Of a DNA stretch of 39,229 bases, positions 15,573 to 24,736 are shown piece by piece; position 1 is the first letter of the stretch; the number at the start of each line of letters is the position of its first letter. Below the pieces are notes generated by a model. It worked only from the letters and a program-made list of their open reading frames with translations. It did no database searches and was not told the DNA's origin. Both the position numbers and the translations under genes were made by a program. The DNA is from Pseudomonadota bacterium (lineage in GTDB: Bacteria; Pseudomonadota; Gammaproteobacteria; Arenicellales; UBA868), in NCBI GenBank assembly GCA_018672825.1, contig JABHUE010000018.1, positions 1-39,229 of the forward strand, read 5' to 3'.

Positions 15573-16879
15573 CGTCTAAATAGTGCGGCGGTTTCGACAT
15601 GGGCCGTATGAGGGAACATATCTGCAACCAGCAGTCGATCCAGGCGATAAAATCCAGATTCAATCAAATCTGCCGAATCCCTTGCCAATGTCGCCGGATT
15701 ACAGGAAACGTAGGCAATAGCTTCGGGTTTAACATAATCCACGACGCGCTTGAGCGCCTCGCGGGCCCCACTTCTGGGCGGATCAACAATCACTTTCGAA
15801 AAGTTACCCTCGATCCAATCTACGATTCCTTCATCGAAGAGGTCCCGCGTCTTGAAAGTGACGTTTTGGATATGATTACGAGCCGCATTCAGCTCTGCTT
15901 TTTGAACGAGAGAGGGCTCACCCTCGACTCCAAGAACTTTTTTCGCAGTCTGCGCAGATGCTAAAGAAAAATTTCCAAGGCCACAAAAAAGATCGAGCAC
16001 TTCGTCCTGATGATTGAGATCAAGCCAAGAAGTGATTATCTCAACCAATCTCTCGTTAATTTCACCGTTGATCTGGACAAAATCGACAGGCGAAAACTCG
16101 ATAGTCAGTCCAAATTTTTCAAGCGGATAGTTCAGAGGGTCCGGTTCAGTTGGCCACAAGGCCGTAACCGTTTTCGGGCCTTTTGATTGGGTAAAAATTT
16201 GAGTTTGGTGAAGCTCACCGAAGACCGCTAACGCGTTCCGATCGGCACCCGTCAACGGCTTTAAATGCCTAAAGACAAGTGCGGTCGCATTCTCCCCGAC
16301 CGCAACCTCTATCTGGGGTAGCTGATCCCGAACGCTTAATTGTTCAATAAGTCCTCGCAGTGATGGAAGCAAATCGCTGACCGATTTCACTAACACCTCA
16401 CAGACTTCGAGTCCCGTGATATAGCTGTTGTTTCGCTCCCGAAATCCGACCAGCGCCCCCCCCTTCTTCCGCACATAACGAACGCCTAACCGCGCTCGTC
16501 GGCGATACGCCCAGGGATCGGCTGATAGGATATCGATATGATCTGGCAACGGGACATGAGCACCAATAAATGCATCGCTGACCACTTTCTTTTTGAAGTC
16601 AAGCTGACCGGGGTAGGACAAATGCTGAACTGCACAGCCGCCACAAATTCCGAAATAACCACATTTTGGCGTAACTCGGTCAGTAGATTCGACGATGATT
16701 GAATCAACGACTCCGGTTGAATAACTCCGACGCCCTTTTAGCCGTTTAACAGAGACTGTTTCCCCGGGAAGCGCGCCTTCAACAAACCAGACCTTGCCTT
16801 CGATTCTGCCTACGCCACGCCCATCATGACTTAGATCCTCTATCCGGGTTTCGACCGAAACAGTCGCTTCAGTCTTCAT
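15563..16879 (-). CDS. rlmD: 23S rRNA (uracil(1939)-C5)-methyltransferase RlmD
   Basis: SAM-dependent m5U formation at position 1939 of 23S rRNA (E. coli numbering). From ATG 16879 the 438-residue protein has a TRAM domain (about 8-65), the iron-sulfur cysteines C73, C79, C82 and C160, the SAM motif LDLFCGLGNFSL (296-307), DPPR (366-369), the catalytic C393 (YVSCNPATLARD) and E429 (HVETAALF). The longer frame starts at 16900; neither start has a good ribosome binding site, and the shorter one overlaps the upstream exonuclease by 11 bp. The cluster cysteines separate it from TrmA. Confidence 0.94.
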   Translation of the reverse strand: MKTEATVSVETRIEDLSHDGRGVGRIEGKVWFVEGALPGETVSVKRLKGRRSYSTGVVDSIIVESTDRVTPKCGYFGICGGCAVQHLSYPGQLDFKKKVVSDAFIGAHVPLPDHIDILSADPWAYRRRARLGVRYVRKKGGALVGFRERNNSYITGLEVCEVLVKSVSDLLPSLRGLIEQLSVRDQLPQIEVAVGENATALVFRHLKPLTGADRNALAVFGELHQTQIFTQSKGPKTVTALWPTEPDPLNYPLEKFGLTIEFSPVDFVQINGEINERLVEIITSWLDLNHQDEVLDLFCGLGNFSLASAQTAKKVLGVEGEPSLVQKAELNAARNHIQNVTFKTRDLFDEGIVDWIEGNFSKVIVDPPRSGAREALKRVVDYVKPEAIAYVSCNPATLARDSADLIESGFYRLDRLLVADMFPHTAHVETAALFRRVS

Positions 16880-17666
16880 GTTGGATCGGCCGCCACGCAT
16901 CGAGATAGTCTGTTAGATGAGTCGCGTCACTGCCCTTTAACATCGCAGCCAGGCGATCTTCCTCCTGTTGGAGTTGGTCTGCGTTGATACCGTCCCGAAT
17001 ATGCTCAAACCGCAGATAAACCAAAAAGGTATTCAATACGTCAGTCTCGCAATAGCGGCGAATCTCTTTGATTTTGCCTTCCTGATACAGACTCCAGACC
17101 TGACTCCCGCTGACCCCCATTTTTCCTGGATAACCGAGTATCACCGAAATATCGTCCAGTGGCGCAAAGGCTCGATTCTGATAGCCCGCAAGCACGTCCA
17201 TCAAGTCGATATGGCGAGAATGAAAGCGGTTAAGATAATTATTAAATTTAAAATCTCGATCAGTTTCACCAGCATCCCAGTAAGTTCGTGAAACAACCCT
17301 ATGTTTTAGTGCTCGGTAGTGAATCACCGGCAGGTCGAACCCACTTCCATTCCAGCTCACAAGTGTTGGCCTAAACCGCTCGATTCCGTCAAAAAAACGG
17401 ATAAGCAGCTCTGCTTCAGATGAATTCTCATCACCTAAGGACCACACTTTTAGAGTCTCATCGGTCCGTAAGACAGCCGAGATTGCAACAATTCTGTGCT
17501 GCGGATGACTCAGAAAATCGGTCGTCCCGGTTTTTTGCAAGCGCAACGTTCGCATTGCTTTTGCGACATCATCATCACTAAGGCCATCGAGATTATTCAA
17601 CAGACGTCCGGCTTCAACATCTGGAACGGTCTCGATATCAAAAACAAGTACTGACGCAGGACGCAT
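16869..17666 (-). CDS. Predicted 3'-5' exonuclease, PolB-like DEDDy family
   Basis: This 265-residue protein matches stand-alone exonucleases resembling the proofreading domain of B-family polymerases (PF10108 type). The acidic residues are visible: ExoI VFDIETVPD (D10, E12), ExoII SWNGSGFDLPVIHYRAL (D111), and ExoIII RYCETDVLNT (Y205, D209). No polymerase domain is attached. It overlaps rlmD at its end, a pairing common in pseudomonads. Its biological substrate is not known. Confidence 0.88.
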   Translation of the reverse strand: MRPASVLVFDIETVPDVEAGRLLNNLDGLSDDDVAKAMRTLRLQKTGTTDFLSHPQHRIVAISAVLRTDETLKVWSLGDENSSEAELLIRFFDGIERFRPTLVSWNGSGFDLPVIHYRALKHRVVSRTYWDAGETDRDFKFNNYLNRFHSRHIDLMDVLAGYQNRAFAPLDDISVILGYPGKMGVSGSQVWSLYQEGKIKEIRRYCETDVLNTFLVYLRFEHIRDGINADQLQQEEDRLAAMLKGSDATHLTDYLDAWRPIQHED

Positions 17667-17694
17667 TATTTATCTCTAATCTATATGAAAGCTG

Positions 17695-18762
17695 CTATCT
17701 CAAGATGGCAGCACGAACGGCATCGACTGTCGGGGCGACTCGAACGGGAGCTGGGCATTGAGATATCGCAACATCTGGATCTTTCAACCCATGACCGGTT
17801 AACGTGCAGACCACTGATTTACCATCGGGTATGTGCCCCGCGCTCAAAGCTTTAATGAGGCCAGCGACTGACGCAGCGGATGCAGGTTCGCAAAAAATTC
17901 CCTCCCGTTGGGCGAGAAACTTTTGGGCAGAGAGAATTTCGGAATCCTCACACGGCGTAAACCAGCCGCCAGATTGAACTCGCGCTTCATGGGCAAGTTT
18001 CCATGATTGCGGGTTGCCGATCCGAATCGCGGTGGCGATTGTTTCTGGATTCTGAATCGGACTTCCGCCCACAAATGGAGCTGCACCCGTTGCTTGACAA
18101 CCCACCATTACCGGCAATTTGGTAGTTTTGTTAATCTGGTGATATTCTGAATATCCCATCCAATAGGCGCTGATATTTCCAGCATTACCAACCGGCAAAA
18201 AGTGGTAATCCGGTGCATCACCGACAAGATCCACAATCTCGAATGCCGCTGTTTTTTGCCCCTGTAGACGATAAGGGTTTACCGAATTAACCAACGCCAC
18301 TGGCGCCTCTTCCGGCATTCGTTTGACGATCTCCATACCGTCGTCAAAGTTTCCGGCAATTTGAATCACGTTGGCGCCATGCATCATCGCCTGCGCTAGC
18401 TTTCCCAAGGCAATTTTTCCGTCCGGGATAACCACGAATGCCCGCATACCGGCCCGGGCCGCGTAGGCCGCTGCCGCCGCAGAAGGGTTGCCCGTTGATG
18501 CGCAAATTACGGCATCATTTCCAGCCGCTAGCGCCATCGTGATTGCAACGGTCATCCCTCGGTCCTTGAACGATCCGGTTGGATTTTCGCCTTCAACTTT
18601 CGCATAGATACTGACTCCCCGGTCAGCCTCACTTAACGAATGAAGTTTAATAAGCGATGTGTTTCCCTCCGAAAGACTGACTACGCAGGCATCGTCGGGA
18701 ACCGGCAGGTGTTGACGGTACTTGGCAATCAGTCCGGTATCAGTCGCGATCGTATTTATCAT
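17695..18762 (-). CDS. thrC: Threonine synthase
   Basis: PLP enzyme that converts O-phosphohomoserine to threonine. The 355-residue protein has the PLP-lysine motif [11 protein letters not shown] with K66, the [18 protein letters not shown] substrate loop and [15 protein letters not shown] for the phosphate of PLP. It is the short class (about 350 residues) rather than the 430-residue E. coli class. It lies 5 bp downstream of hom, so both steps of the threonine branch are coexpressed. No attenuator leader was seen. Confidence 0.95.
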   Translation of the reverse strand: MINTIATDTGLIAKYRQHLPVPDDACVVSLSEGNTSLIKLHSLSEADRGVSIYAKVEGENPTGSFKDRGMTVAITMALAAGNDAVICASTGNPSAAAAAYAARAGMRAFVVIPDGKIALGKLAQAMMHGANVIQIAGNFDDGMEIVKRMPEEAPVALVNSVNPYRLQGQKTAAFEIVDLVGDAPDYHFLPVGNAGNISAYWMGYSEYHQINKTTKLPVMVGCQATGAAPFVGGSPIQNPETIATAIRIGNPQSWKLAHEARVQSGGWFTPCEDSEILSAQKFLAQREGIFCEPASAASVAGLIKALSAGHIPDGKSVVCTLTGHGLKDPDVAISQCPAPVRVAPTVDAVRAAILR

Positions 18763-18767
18763 TAACG

Positions 18768-20072
18768 CTACTCCTCGAGTCGTATACGAACAATCGGCGC
18801 CACACTAATCGCGAGGGACTCAATCTCGGCGATCGCACGATTTAATGAGCCTTCCCGCACTTGATGAGTGACAATCACAACCGGAACTGCGCTCGCATCC
18901 ATGTGGCGCTCCTTTTGACTAATGGCTCGAATGCTGACACCCTCGTCCCCAAGGATCTTGGTCACATCACCGAGAACTCCCGGTTTATCGACCACCGTAA
19001 GCCTGAGATATTGGGCGGTAACCGTATCTTCGATGGGAGTCACAGCAAACGAGGACAGCTCACTTGGCTGAAATGCCAGATGGGGGACGCGATTAAAAGG
19101 ATCAGATGTGAGCGTGCGGACAACATCAACGAGATCCGCAACAACAGCCGATGCCGTAGGCCCGGCGCCGGCACCTGCGCCATAAAACAACGTCTCTCCG
19201 ACAGCGTCACCATTCACCTTGACCGCATTCATCACACCGCAGACATTGGCAAGAATCTGATCTGAAGCGAGAAGACATGGATGCACCCGTAAATCCAACG
19301 CATCGTTTTGTCGTCTGGCAATACCCAAATGCTTGACTCTATAACCTAACTCTCTCGCGTAAGAAATATCAGCATGTGTAATATTGCTGATACCTTCAAC
19401 GTGAATAGACTCAAAATTCAGGTGAGTACCGTATGCAATAGAAGCGAGAATGGTCAGTTTGTGGGCGGCGTCGATTCCTTCAACGTCAAAGTAGGGATCA
19501 GTCTCGGCGTATCCCAAATCCTGAGCAACAGCCAATACTTCGTCATAGTCGCAGCCTCGATCAGAAATTTCGGAAAGAATATAATTGCAGGTTCCGTTGA
19601 GAATGCCTTCAACGTTCTCAATCTTGTTGCCGGAGAAACTCTCACGAATCGCCTTGATAATAGGAATACCACCTGCAACTGCGGCCTCAAATGCGACAAC
19701 AAGACCTTGCTTGGAGGCTTCGTCAAATATTTCGTTACCTTTTGTTGCAATTAGGGCTTTGTTGGCCGTCACCACATGTTTTTTCTGTCGCAAAGCCGAA
19801 ATCACGATGTCATAGGCGTGCTCGCAACCGCCCATCAATTCCAAAACAACATCGATGTCTTGATTATGCACCAAAGACATTGCATCAACGGTCAACTCGA
19901 TATCCTCTAGAGAGCAGGCCCGTCGACTCTCCAGGTTGCGAACAGCCGCATGAGTCACGCGAATTTCTCGCCCAGCACGGCGTGAAATCTCTACTCCGTT
20001 TTTCTGCAACACTTGGACGGTCCCGGCACCAACGGTGCCAAGTCCAACTACCCCTATATTTACTGGTCCCAT
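18768..20072 (-). CDS. hom: Homoserine dehydrogenase
   Basis: Reduces aspartate semialdehyde to homoserine for threonine and methionine. The 434-residue protein starts with the dinucleotide-binding [16 protein letters not shown], has VTANKALIA, the [11 protein letters not shown] substrate loop and [13 protein letters not shown], and ends in an ACT domain (from about residue 350, [20 protein letters not shown]) that usually mediates threonine feedback. It is monofunctional, with no aspartokinase fused. Gene order hom-thrC is the pseudomonad type. Confidence 0.96.
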   Translation of the reverse strand: MGPVNIGVVGLGTVGAGTVQVLQKNGVEISRRAGREIRVTHAAVRNLESRRACSLEDIELTVDAMSLVHNQDIDVVLELMGGCEHAYDIVISALRQKKHVVTANKALIATKGNEIFDEASKQGLVVAFEAAVAGGIPIIKAIRESFSGNKIENVEGILNGTCNYILSEISDRGCDYDEVLAVAQDLGYAETDPYFDVEGIDAAHKLTILASIAYGTHLNFESIHVEGISNITHADISYARELGYRVKHLGIARRQNDALDLRVHPCLLASDQILANVCGVMNAVKVNGDAVGETLFYGAGAGAGPTASAVVADLVDVVRTLTSDPFNRVPHLAFQPSELSSFAVTPIEDTVTAQYLRLTVVDKPGVLGDVTKILGDEGVSIRAISQKERHMDASAVPVVIVTHQVREGSLNRAIAEIESLAISVAPIVRIRLEE

Positions 20073-20212
20073 AAATTATTGCTATCGATAAAGTGAGTGG
20101 AGGCGATCAAGTACGCATTCGCGCACGCAGATTTTATCTCAATCGGATAGCATTTGAGTTATTTCGTCGAGATTGTGGCGTTAAATTACTCAGCCGGTTA
20201 TTCTCTGCCCTC

Positions 20213-20596
20213 ATGGAACTTACCCAAGAAATCAACTCCGATCGGCCAATGATTCAGAGTTATGACGCATCTGGCGTCACAATTTCAGGGAGACTATTTG
20301 CGGAAAGTTTTATCCTGATGCCGCGCGATACTGATCCCCAGATTTGGGCTATCGAAAAATTTCAGGATATATCAACCGATGTTCTGGACGCCTTATTCTG
20401 TACATCCTGGGACGCCCTTCTTCTCGGGACGGGTTCTGAACACCATTTGCCTGGACCAGATCTCTTGAAGCTAATGGCACGACGAAACCGAACCATTGAC
20501 TTCATGCCATCACGATCAGCATGTGCAACGTTTAATCTGCTCTCTATGGACCACCGAGAAGTCGCTACCGCAATAATATTGCCGCTAGGACACTAA
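20213..20596 (+). CDS. Mth938-like domain protein (DUF498)
   Basis: Small proteins of this fold, related to human NDUFAF3, have no established bacterial function. From ATG 20213 it has 127 residues and covers the domain: an N-terminal YDASGVTISGRLF, then a central Trp-containing segment, LLLGTG (near residue 75), the MPSRSACATFNLL motif and a C-terminal AIILP. The open frame extends 40 codons further up, into AT-mixed leader-like sequence without family similarity; no ribosome binding site decides the start. It is divergent from hom and convergent with nlpD. Location near hom/thrC is also seen in pseudomonads. Confidence 0.8.
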   Translation: MELTQEINSDRPMIQSYDASGVTISGRLFAESFILMPRDTDPQIWAIEKFQDISTDVLDALFCTSWDALLLGTGSEHHLPGPDLLKLMARRNRTIDFMPSRSACATFNLLSMDHREVATAIILPLGH

Positions 20597-20597
20597 C

Positions 20598-21371
20598 TCA
20601 GTTTTTCGGGGGAAGGTAACGAAGTGGATCTACAGGCTTTCCATCCTTGCGAATCTCAAAATGAAGTCGGGGCGATTCTGCTCCGGTCTGACCCATTTCT
20701 GCTATTACCTGTCCCTTGCTTACTTCATCACCCTCCTTTGTCATAACAGCGCGATTATGGGCGTAGGCGCTAAGGTAGGTCTCATCATGTTTGATGATCA
20801 AAAGAAGTCCGTAACCTCGTAGACCCGTTCCCGCATAGACTACCTTTCCCGGAGCAGCAGCTTGAATGGGAGCGCCTGACTGCCCGCTAATATCAATTCC
20901 ATTATCGCCCGTATTATCTTCGAATCTACCAATAACGATGCCATCAGCTGGCCACACCCATCCGTGTCCGGTTTCAATAGGCGCCACTGAGACAGTGGCG
21001 CTATTGTCTACAGTTTGTGACTCAGAGCTTGGTTCGGTTTCTGCTGGAGAAATAATAGGGGATACCTCAACCACGACCGGTTGTGGTCGGGAGGCAACTG
21101 AACTGACATTGCCGCTGAGCTTTTGATCGCTCAAATAAATCATTTGCCCCGTACTGAGACGATAAGGGGGGTCGAGATTATTCCATCGGGCAACATCTCG
21201 ATAATCAAGTCCAGCCTCCCATGAGATTTGATAAAGGCTGTCCCCTTCCGCTACAACTCGAGCCTTATCGTTGTTATTTGCGCCTGATAAATCGCTCACA
21301 GGGATGACTGCGGGTCCGCTACATGCGGCCAGGGCAGTGACCAGAAAAACTAGGAATAACCTATTTCGCAT
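20598..21371 (-). CDS. nlpD: NlpD-like lipoprotein, LysM plus LytM/M23 domain
   Basis: NlpD activates the amidase AmiC during daughter-cell separation. From ATG 21371 the 257-residue protein has a lipoprotein signal peptide with lipobox LAAC (C17), one LysM domain (about 38-80), a Pro/Ser/Glu linker, and an M23-type domain (about 139-250). Catalytic zinc ligands are lost: N157 replaces the first His of the HxxxD motif (D160 remains) and R235 replaces the first His of HxH. This is the degenerate, activator-type LytM domain. It lies at the end of surE-pcm-yqaA-nlpD; rpoS, its usual downstream neighbour, is not there. Confidence 0.9.
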   Translation of the reverse strand: MRNRLFLVFLVTALAACSGPAVIPVSDLSGANNNDKARVVAEGDSLYQISWEAGLDYRDVARWNNLDPPYRLSTGQMIYLSDQKLSGNVSSVASRPQPVVVEVSPIISPAETEPSSESQTVDNSATVSVAPIETGHGWVWPADGIVIGRFEDNTGDNGIDISGQSGAPIQAAAPGKVVYAGTGLRGYGLLLIIKHDETYLSAYAHNRAVMTKEGDEVSKGQVIAEMGQTGAESPRLHFEIRKDGKPVDPLRYLPPKN

Positions 21372-21385
21372 AATGCTTGTGTTTC

Positions 21386-21973
21386 CTATCGGAAAAAGAA
21401 ATGCCAGCACAGAAAAAATCCAACGATGACGGCCATCATCCAACCAATAAGGTCCGCATAACGTCTCAACTGTTGCTCAAACCGCTCGCCGCCAAGAAAT
21501 ATTAACCCGGCAACCAGAAAAAAACGTGCGCCGCGCCCAACAACAGAGGCCAGCACAAACGGCGCGAATGCCATTGCCGCAAGACCCGCGCTGACTGTAA
21601 ATATCTTGTAAGGAATTGGCGTAAATCCTGCGATAAAAATGATCCATATTCCGTAGGATTTAAAATGCGCTTGGGCCGTCGCGAACGCCTCGCCGGCGTT
21701 ATAGAAGTCAATCAGCGGCTGCGCAATTAACCCGAACAAAAACATTCCGATCAAATAACCTAATATCCCGCCCAGGACGGAAAATAAAGTCGTTAGCAAG
21801 GCAAGGCGCCACGCATTTTTGGGCTGGGCGAGCACCATCGGCGCTAACATCACGTCAGGCGGGATCGGGAAAAAAGAGGACTCAGCAAACGAGAGCGCAG
21901 CAAGATAACGACTTGCATTTCGATGTTTTGCCCAATCGAGGACTAAATCATACAACTTCGAAAAAATTCTCAA
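21386..21973 (-). CDS. YqaA family VTT/DedA-like membrane protein
   Basis: A 195-residue inner-membrane protein with about four to five hydrophobic segments and the SNARE-associated (VTT) core: an SFAESSFFPIPPDVML motif (28-43), a Gly-rich membrane hairpin (GGILGYLIGMFLFG), and FIAGFTPIPYKIFTVSAG. Length and motifs fit the YqaA branch rather than full DedA. Recent work ties VTT proteins to lipid transport or scrambling, but no role is shown for YqaA. It overlaps pcm by 4 bp (ATGA). Confidence 0.88.
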   Translation of the reverse strand: MRIFSKLYDLVLDWAKHRNASRYLAALSFAESSFFPIPPDVMLAPMVLAQPKNAWRLALLTTLFSVLGGILGYLIGMFLFGLIAQPLIDFYNAGEAFATAQAHFKSYGIWIIFIAGFTPIPYKIFTVSAGLAAMAFAPFVLASVVGRGARFFLVAGLIFLGGERFEQQLRRYADLIGWMMAVIVGFFLCWHFFFR

Positions 21974-22635
21974 TGCTCGACTCCTGTTTCCAAAGGAACA
22001 AATGTCACATCCCTAAACGATTGGTGCTGAAACTGTTGACCGGTTTTTTTCCAGGTCGATAGCTTCTGTTTTCCCTCCTGCCCCTCTGGCGCGACAAGTG
22101 TACCGCCGTCAATCAACTGGGCAAATAGCGCTTCTGGTATTTGAGGGGTTGCTGCAGTGACGATAACCCCATCAAAGGGTCGTCGGGTCGGCCAGCCGGC
22201 CGTGCCATCCGCATGCCGTAAAAATACATTATTGATACCCTGCTCGGAAAAATACTCTTTAGCACGACGAAAAAGAGGTCCCACCCGCTCAATGGTGTAC
22301 ACCCGGTCAACCAGTTTTGAGAGAACGCTGGTCTGAAAACCAGACCCTGTCCCAATCTCAAGGACCGCTCTTAATCGAGACTGCTTTCCAAGAAGTCGCT
22401 CTGTCATGAGCGCCACAACATAGGGTTGCGAAATAGTCTGTCGATATCCAATCGGAAGTGCTTTGTCCTCATAAGCCCTACTTTTTAAGGCCTCCTCAAC
22501 AAAGTCATGTCGAGGGCTATCCGCAATCGCACTTAACACTGCCTCGTTTTGAATACCCTTCTGTCTTAAAGTGTCTATCAGGCGCTGTTTGGCACGTTTA
22601 GAGATAAATCCGGTCGGGGAGATCGTGGAAGTCAT
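21970..22635 (-). CDS. pcm: Protein-L-isoaspartate O-methyltransferase
   Basis: Repairs isoaspartyl residues in aged proteins using SAM. The 221-residue protein has [20 protein letters not shown] (the PCMT substrate loop), the SAM motif [15 protein letters not shown], and GGTLVAPEG near the C-terminus. It overlaps surE and yqaA by 4 bp each, so the three are translationally coupled. The surE-pcm pair is conserved across gammaproteobacteria. Confidence 0.95.
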   Translation of the reverse strand: MTSTISPTGFISKRAKQRLIDTLRQKGIQNEAVLSAIADSPRHDFVEEALKSRAYEDKALPIGYRQTISQPYVVALMTERLLGKQSRLRAVLEIGTGSGFQTSVLSKLVDRVYTIERVGPLFRRAKEYFSEQGINNVFLRHADGTAGWPTRRPFDGVIVTAATPQIPEALFAQLIDGGTLVAPEGQEGKQKLSTWKKTGQQFQHQSFRDVTFVPLETGVEH

Positions 22636-23387
22636 TGAAGAATTACGTTAGGCAGCCATTCATTGATCACGGCAAGTTGCGCCTGGTGCGTCAAGTCGGT
22701 TTTTAACGGAGTCACCGATACATATCCTTGGCGTATCGCGTCGAAATCAGTTCCCGGTCCACAATCTTGTTCTTGCCCAGCCGGTCCGACCCAAAATATC
22801 TCTCGCCCTGAAGGGTCCTGTGCCTGAATAACAGGTTCGGATTGATGCCGATTACCAAGGCGGGTCGACAAAAAACCTTTGATCTCATTAATTGGTAAAT
22901 CAGGGACATTGACATTCAAAATAGTGTCTTTGGGAAGTGGGTGGCTTTGCAAACGCTTCACAAGACCTAACGCCACCGCGCCGGCAGTATCAAAATTTAA
23001 AAGATCCGAGCCGGCAAGCGACATGGCTATTGCGGGTAATCCTAAGTGTCGTCCCTCCATCGCTGCAGCCACGGTACCCGAATACAACACGTCATCCCCA
23101 AGATTCGCGCCATGATTAATACCCGAGCAAACCATATCCGGTTCAGCGTCTAGAAGGCCTGTTAACGCCACATGAACACAGTCGGTCGGGGTTCCGTCTA
23201 CAAAACGAAATCCGGTTGGTGCTTCGTAGACCCGTAACGGTCGAGTGAGTGTCAACGAATTACTTGCACCACTGCGATTTCGATCCGGCGCAACCACAGT
23301 CGTTTTGGCTATTTGGATCATGGCTTCGTTGAGAGCGGCAAGGCCTTTCGCTGAATAACCATCGTCATTACTAATTAAAATATGCAT
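22632..23387 (-). CDS. surE: 5'/3'-nucleotidase SurE
   Basis: Metal-dependent nucleotidase linked to stationary-phase survival. The 251-residue protein has the N-terminal [13 protein letters not shown] with metal ligands D8 and D9, S39 in [11 protein letters not shown], and N91 in [18 protein letters not shown], plus DCVHVALTG. First gene of the surE-pcm-yqaA-nlpD unit, divergent from the cation transporter 135 bp away. truD, which often precedes surE, is absent. Confidence 0.96.
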   Translation of the reverse strand: MHILISNDDGYSAKGLAALNEAMIQIAKTTVVAPDRNRSGASNSLTLTRPLRVYEAPTGFRFVDGTPTDCVHVALTGLLDAEPDMVCSGINHGANLGDDVLYSGTVAAAMEGRHLGLPAIAMSLAGSDLLNFDTAGAVALGLVKRLQSHPLPKDTILNVNVPDLPINEIKGFLSTRLGNRHQSEPVIQAQDPSGREIFWVGPAGQEQDCGPGTDFDAIRQGYVSVTPLKTDLTHQAQLAVINEWLPNVILQ

Positions 23388-23522
23388 ACAGCGAGAATCC
23401 GAAAATATGCTTCATAGGGGTGCGGTGATTATCCCAGAAAAACCTTTGTTAAAGTAGACACCCGAGGTCATGAATCACGGCATACTTTCCAAAACTGCTT
23501 CATCTTCTTTGATTGACAAGAT

Positions 23523-24719
23523 ATGACAAATCATCCACCCAAAAGCGCCTCGATAGATTCGAAAAAATCATACGAGACCATTCGACGCGTTACGATTGTT
23601 GGCGGCATTGTTGATCTACTTCTTTCTTGTTTAAAAGTATCAGGCGGTGTCATTTTTCAATCTCAAGTTTTAATCGCTGACGGCATTCATTCATTGAGTG
23701 ATCTACTTACGGATGCTATTGTGCTTTTCACCGCTCGCCAAGCCAGTTTCGAGGCGGATCGGGAACATCCTTATGGTCATGGCCGAATACAAGCGATCGG
23801 CACAGGGATTCTTGCTGTTAGCCTCGGTGTTGTTGCAATCGGAATCGGCTGGGATGCCATTCGAACCCTTTTAGGGAATCAGCCCTTGGCTGCGCCAGGG
23901 TGGATCGCACTTGGTATCGGGATCGTTTCTGTTTTGGCAAAGGAAATCATATTCCAATACACCATGCGAGCGGCCCGTCGACTCCGATCAGGCCTTCTGA
24001 AAGCCAATGCTTGGCATAGTCGCTCTGATGCACTCTCGTCGCTAGTCGTGATCGTGGGGGTGGGCGCCGCTATGCTCGGGTTCCCCTGGGCGGATGCTGC
24101 TGGCGCTCTGGTTGTCGCACTCCTTATTGCATATGCAGCATATCAAATTGGAAAGGAAGCGGTTGAGGAGCTTATTGATACGGCTGTTGACTCGGGGATG
24201 CAGGCGTCCATTCGATCATCGGCAGGTGAAGTGCCGGGCGTTCTCGATGTTCATGAACTACGTACCCGAACTACCGGAGGCGATGTACTGGCGGACATGC
24301 ATGTGCGAGTAAATCCTCGTATCAGCGTGTCCGAGGGGCATCAGATCGCGGACGAAGTGGTCCAACGTTTGCGAGAGAACTTCGAGGAATTAACTGACAT
24401 CGTCGTTCATATTGATCCTGAGGATGACTCCGACTCTATGCTGAATGGCAAGTTACTTGACCGCAATGTCTTGGAGATAACCCTGCAAAAGGTCTTGGTC
24501 GAGTCCGGTCTTGATTGGAATGTGGTTAAAGCGCAACCCAATTACCTGACGCTTCATTTTCTTAAAAACCAGACTCATGCGCAGTTGATACTTCCCTGTC
24601 CGAATGAGGCAATGATGAGCGACCTAAGGCAAATATCACCAGCAATCATCCGCCGAATTATTTCCACAACCGAATTAGATGATGTTGAGGTGCTCGTCTC
24701 CATCGCCTCTTGCCCCTAA
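23523..24719 (+). CDS. Cation diffusion facilitator family transporter
   Basis: Proton-coupled efflux of divalent metal from the cytoplasm. The 398-residue protein has about six membrane helices in residues 20-215, with two HxxxD metal sites: H56-SLS-D60 and H165-SRS-D169, and the signature EHPYGHGRIQ (81-90). Two His plus two Asp is the arrangement typical of zinc transporters; FieF/YiiP has DxxxD in the first helix instead. A cytoplasmic ferredoxin-like domain follows (about 220-300), and then about 95 further residues not present in the usual 300-residue members. It is a single plus-strand gene that ends 17 bp before the convergent CorC-like gene. Confidence 0.92.
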   Translation: MTNHPPKSASIDSKKSYETIRRVTIVGGIVDLLLSCLKVSGGVIFQSQVLIADGIHSLSDLLTDAIVLFTARQASFEADREHPYGHGRIQAIGTGILAVSLGVVAIGIGWDAIRTLLGNQPLAAPGWIALGIGIVSVLAKEIIFQYTMRAARRLRSGLLKANAWHSRSDALSSLVVIVGVGAAMLGFPWADAAGALVVALLIAYAAYQIGKEAVEELIDTAVDSGMQASIRSSAGEVPGVLDVHELRTRTTGGDVLADMHVRVNPRISVSEGHQIADEVVQRLRENFEELTDIVVHIDPEDDSDSMLNGKLLDRNVLEITLQKVLVESGLDWNVVKAQPNYLTLHFLKNQTHAQLILPCPNEAMMSDLRQISPAIIRRIISTTELDDVEVLVSIASCP

Positions 24720-24736
24720 ATAATGCTTTGCGATAT

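Noticed and set aside
20073-20212. Threonine attenuator upstream of hom
   Set aside because: No Thr/Ile-rich leader peptide and no terminator hairpin in the 140-bp gap.
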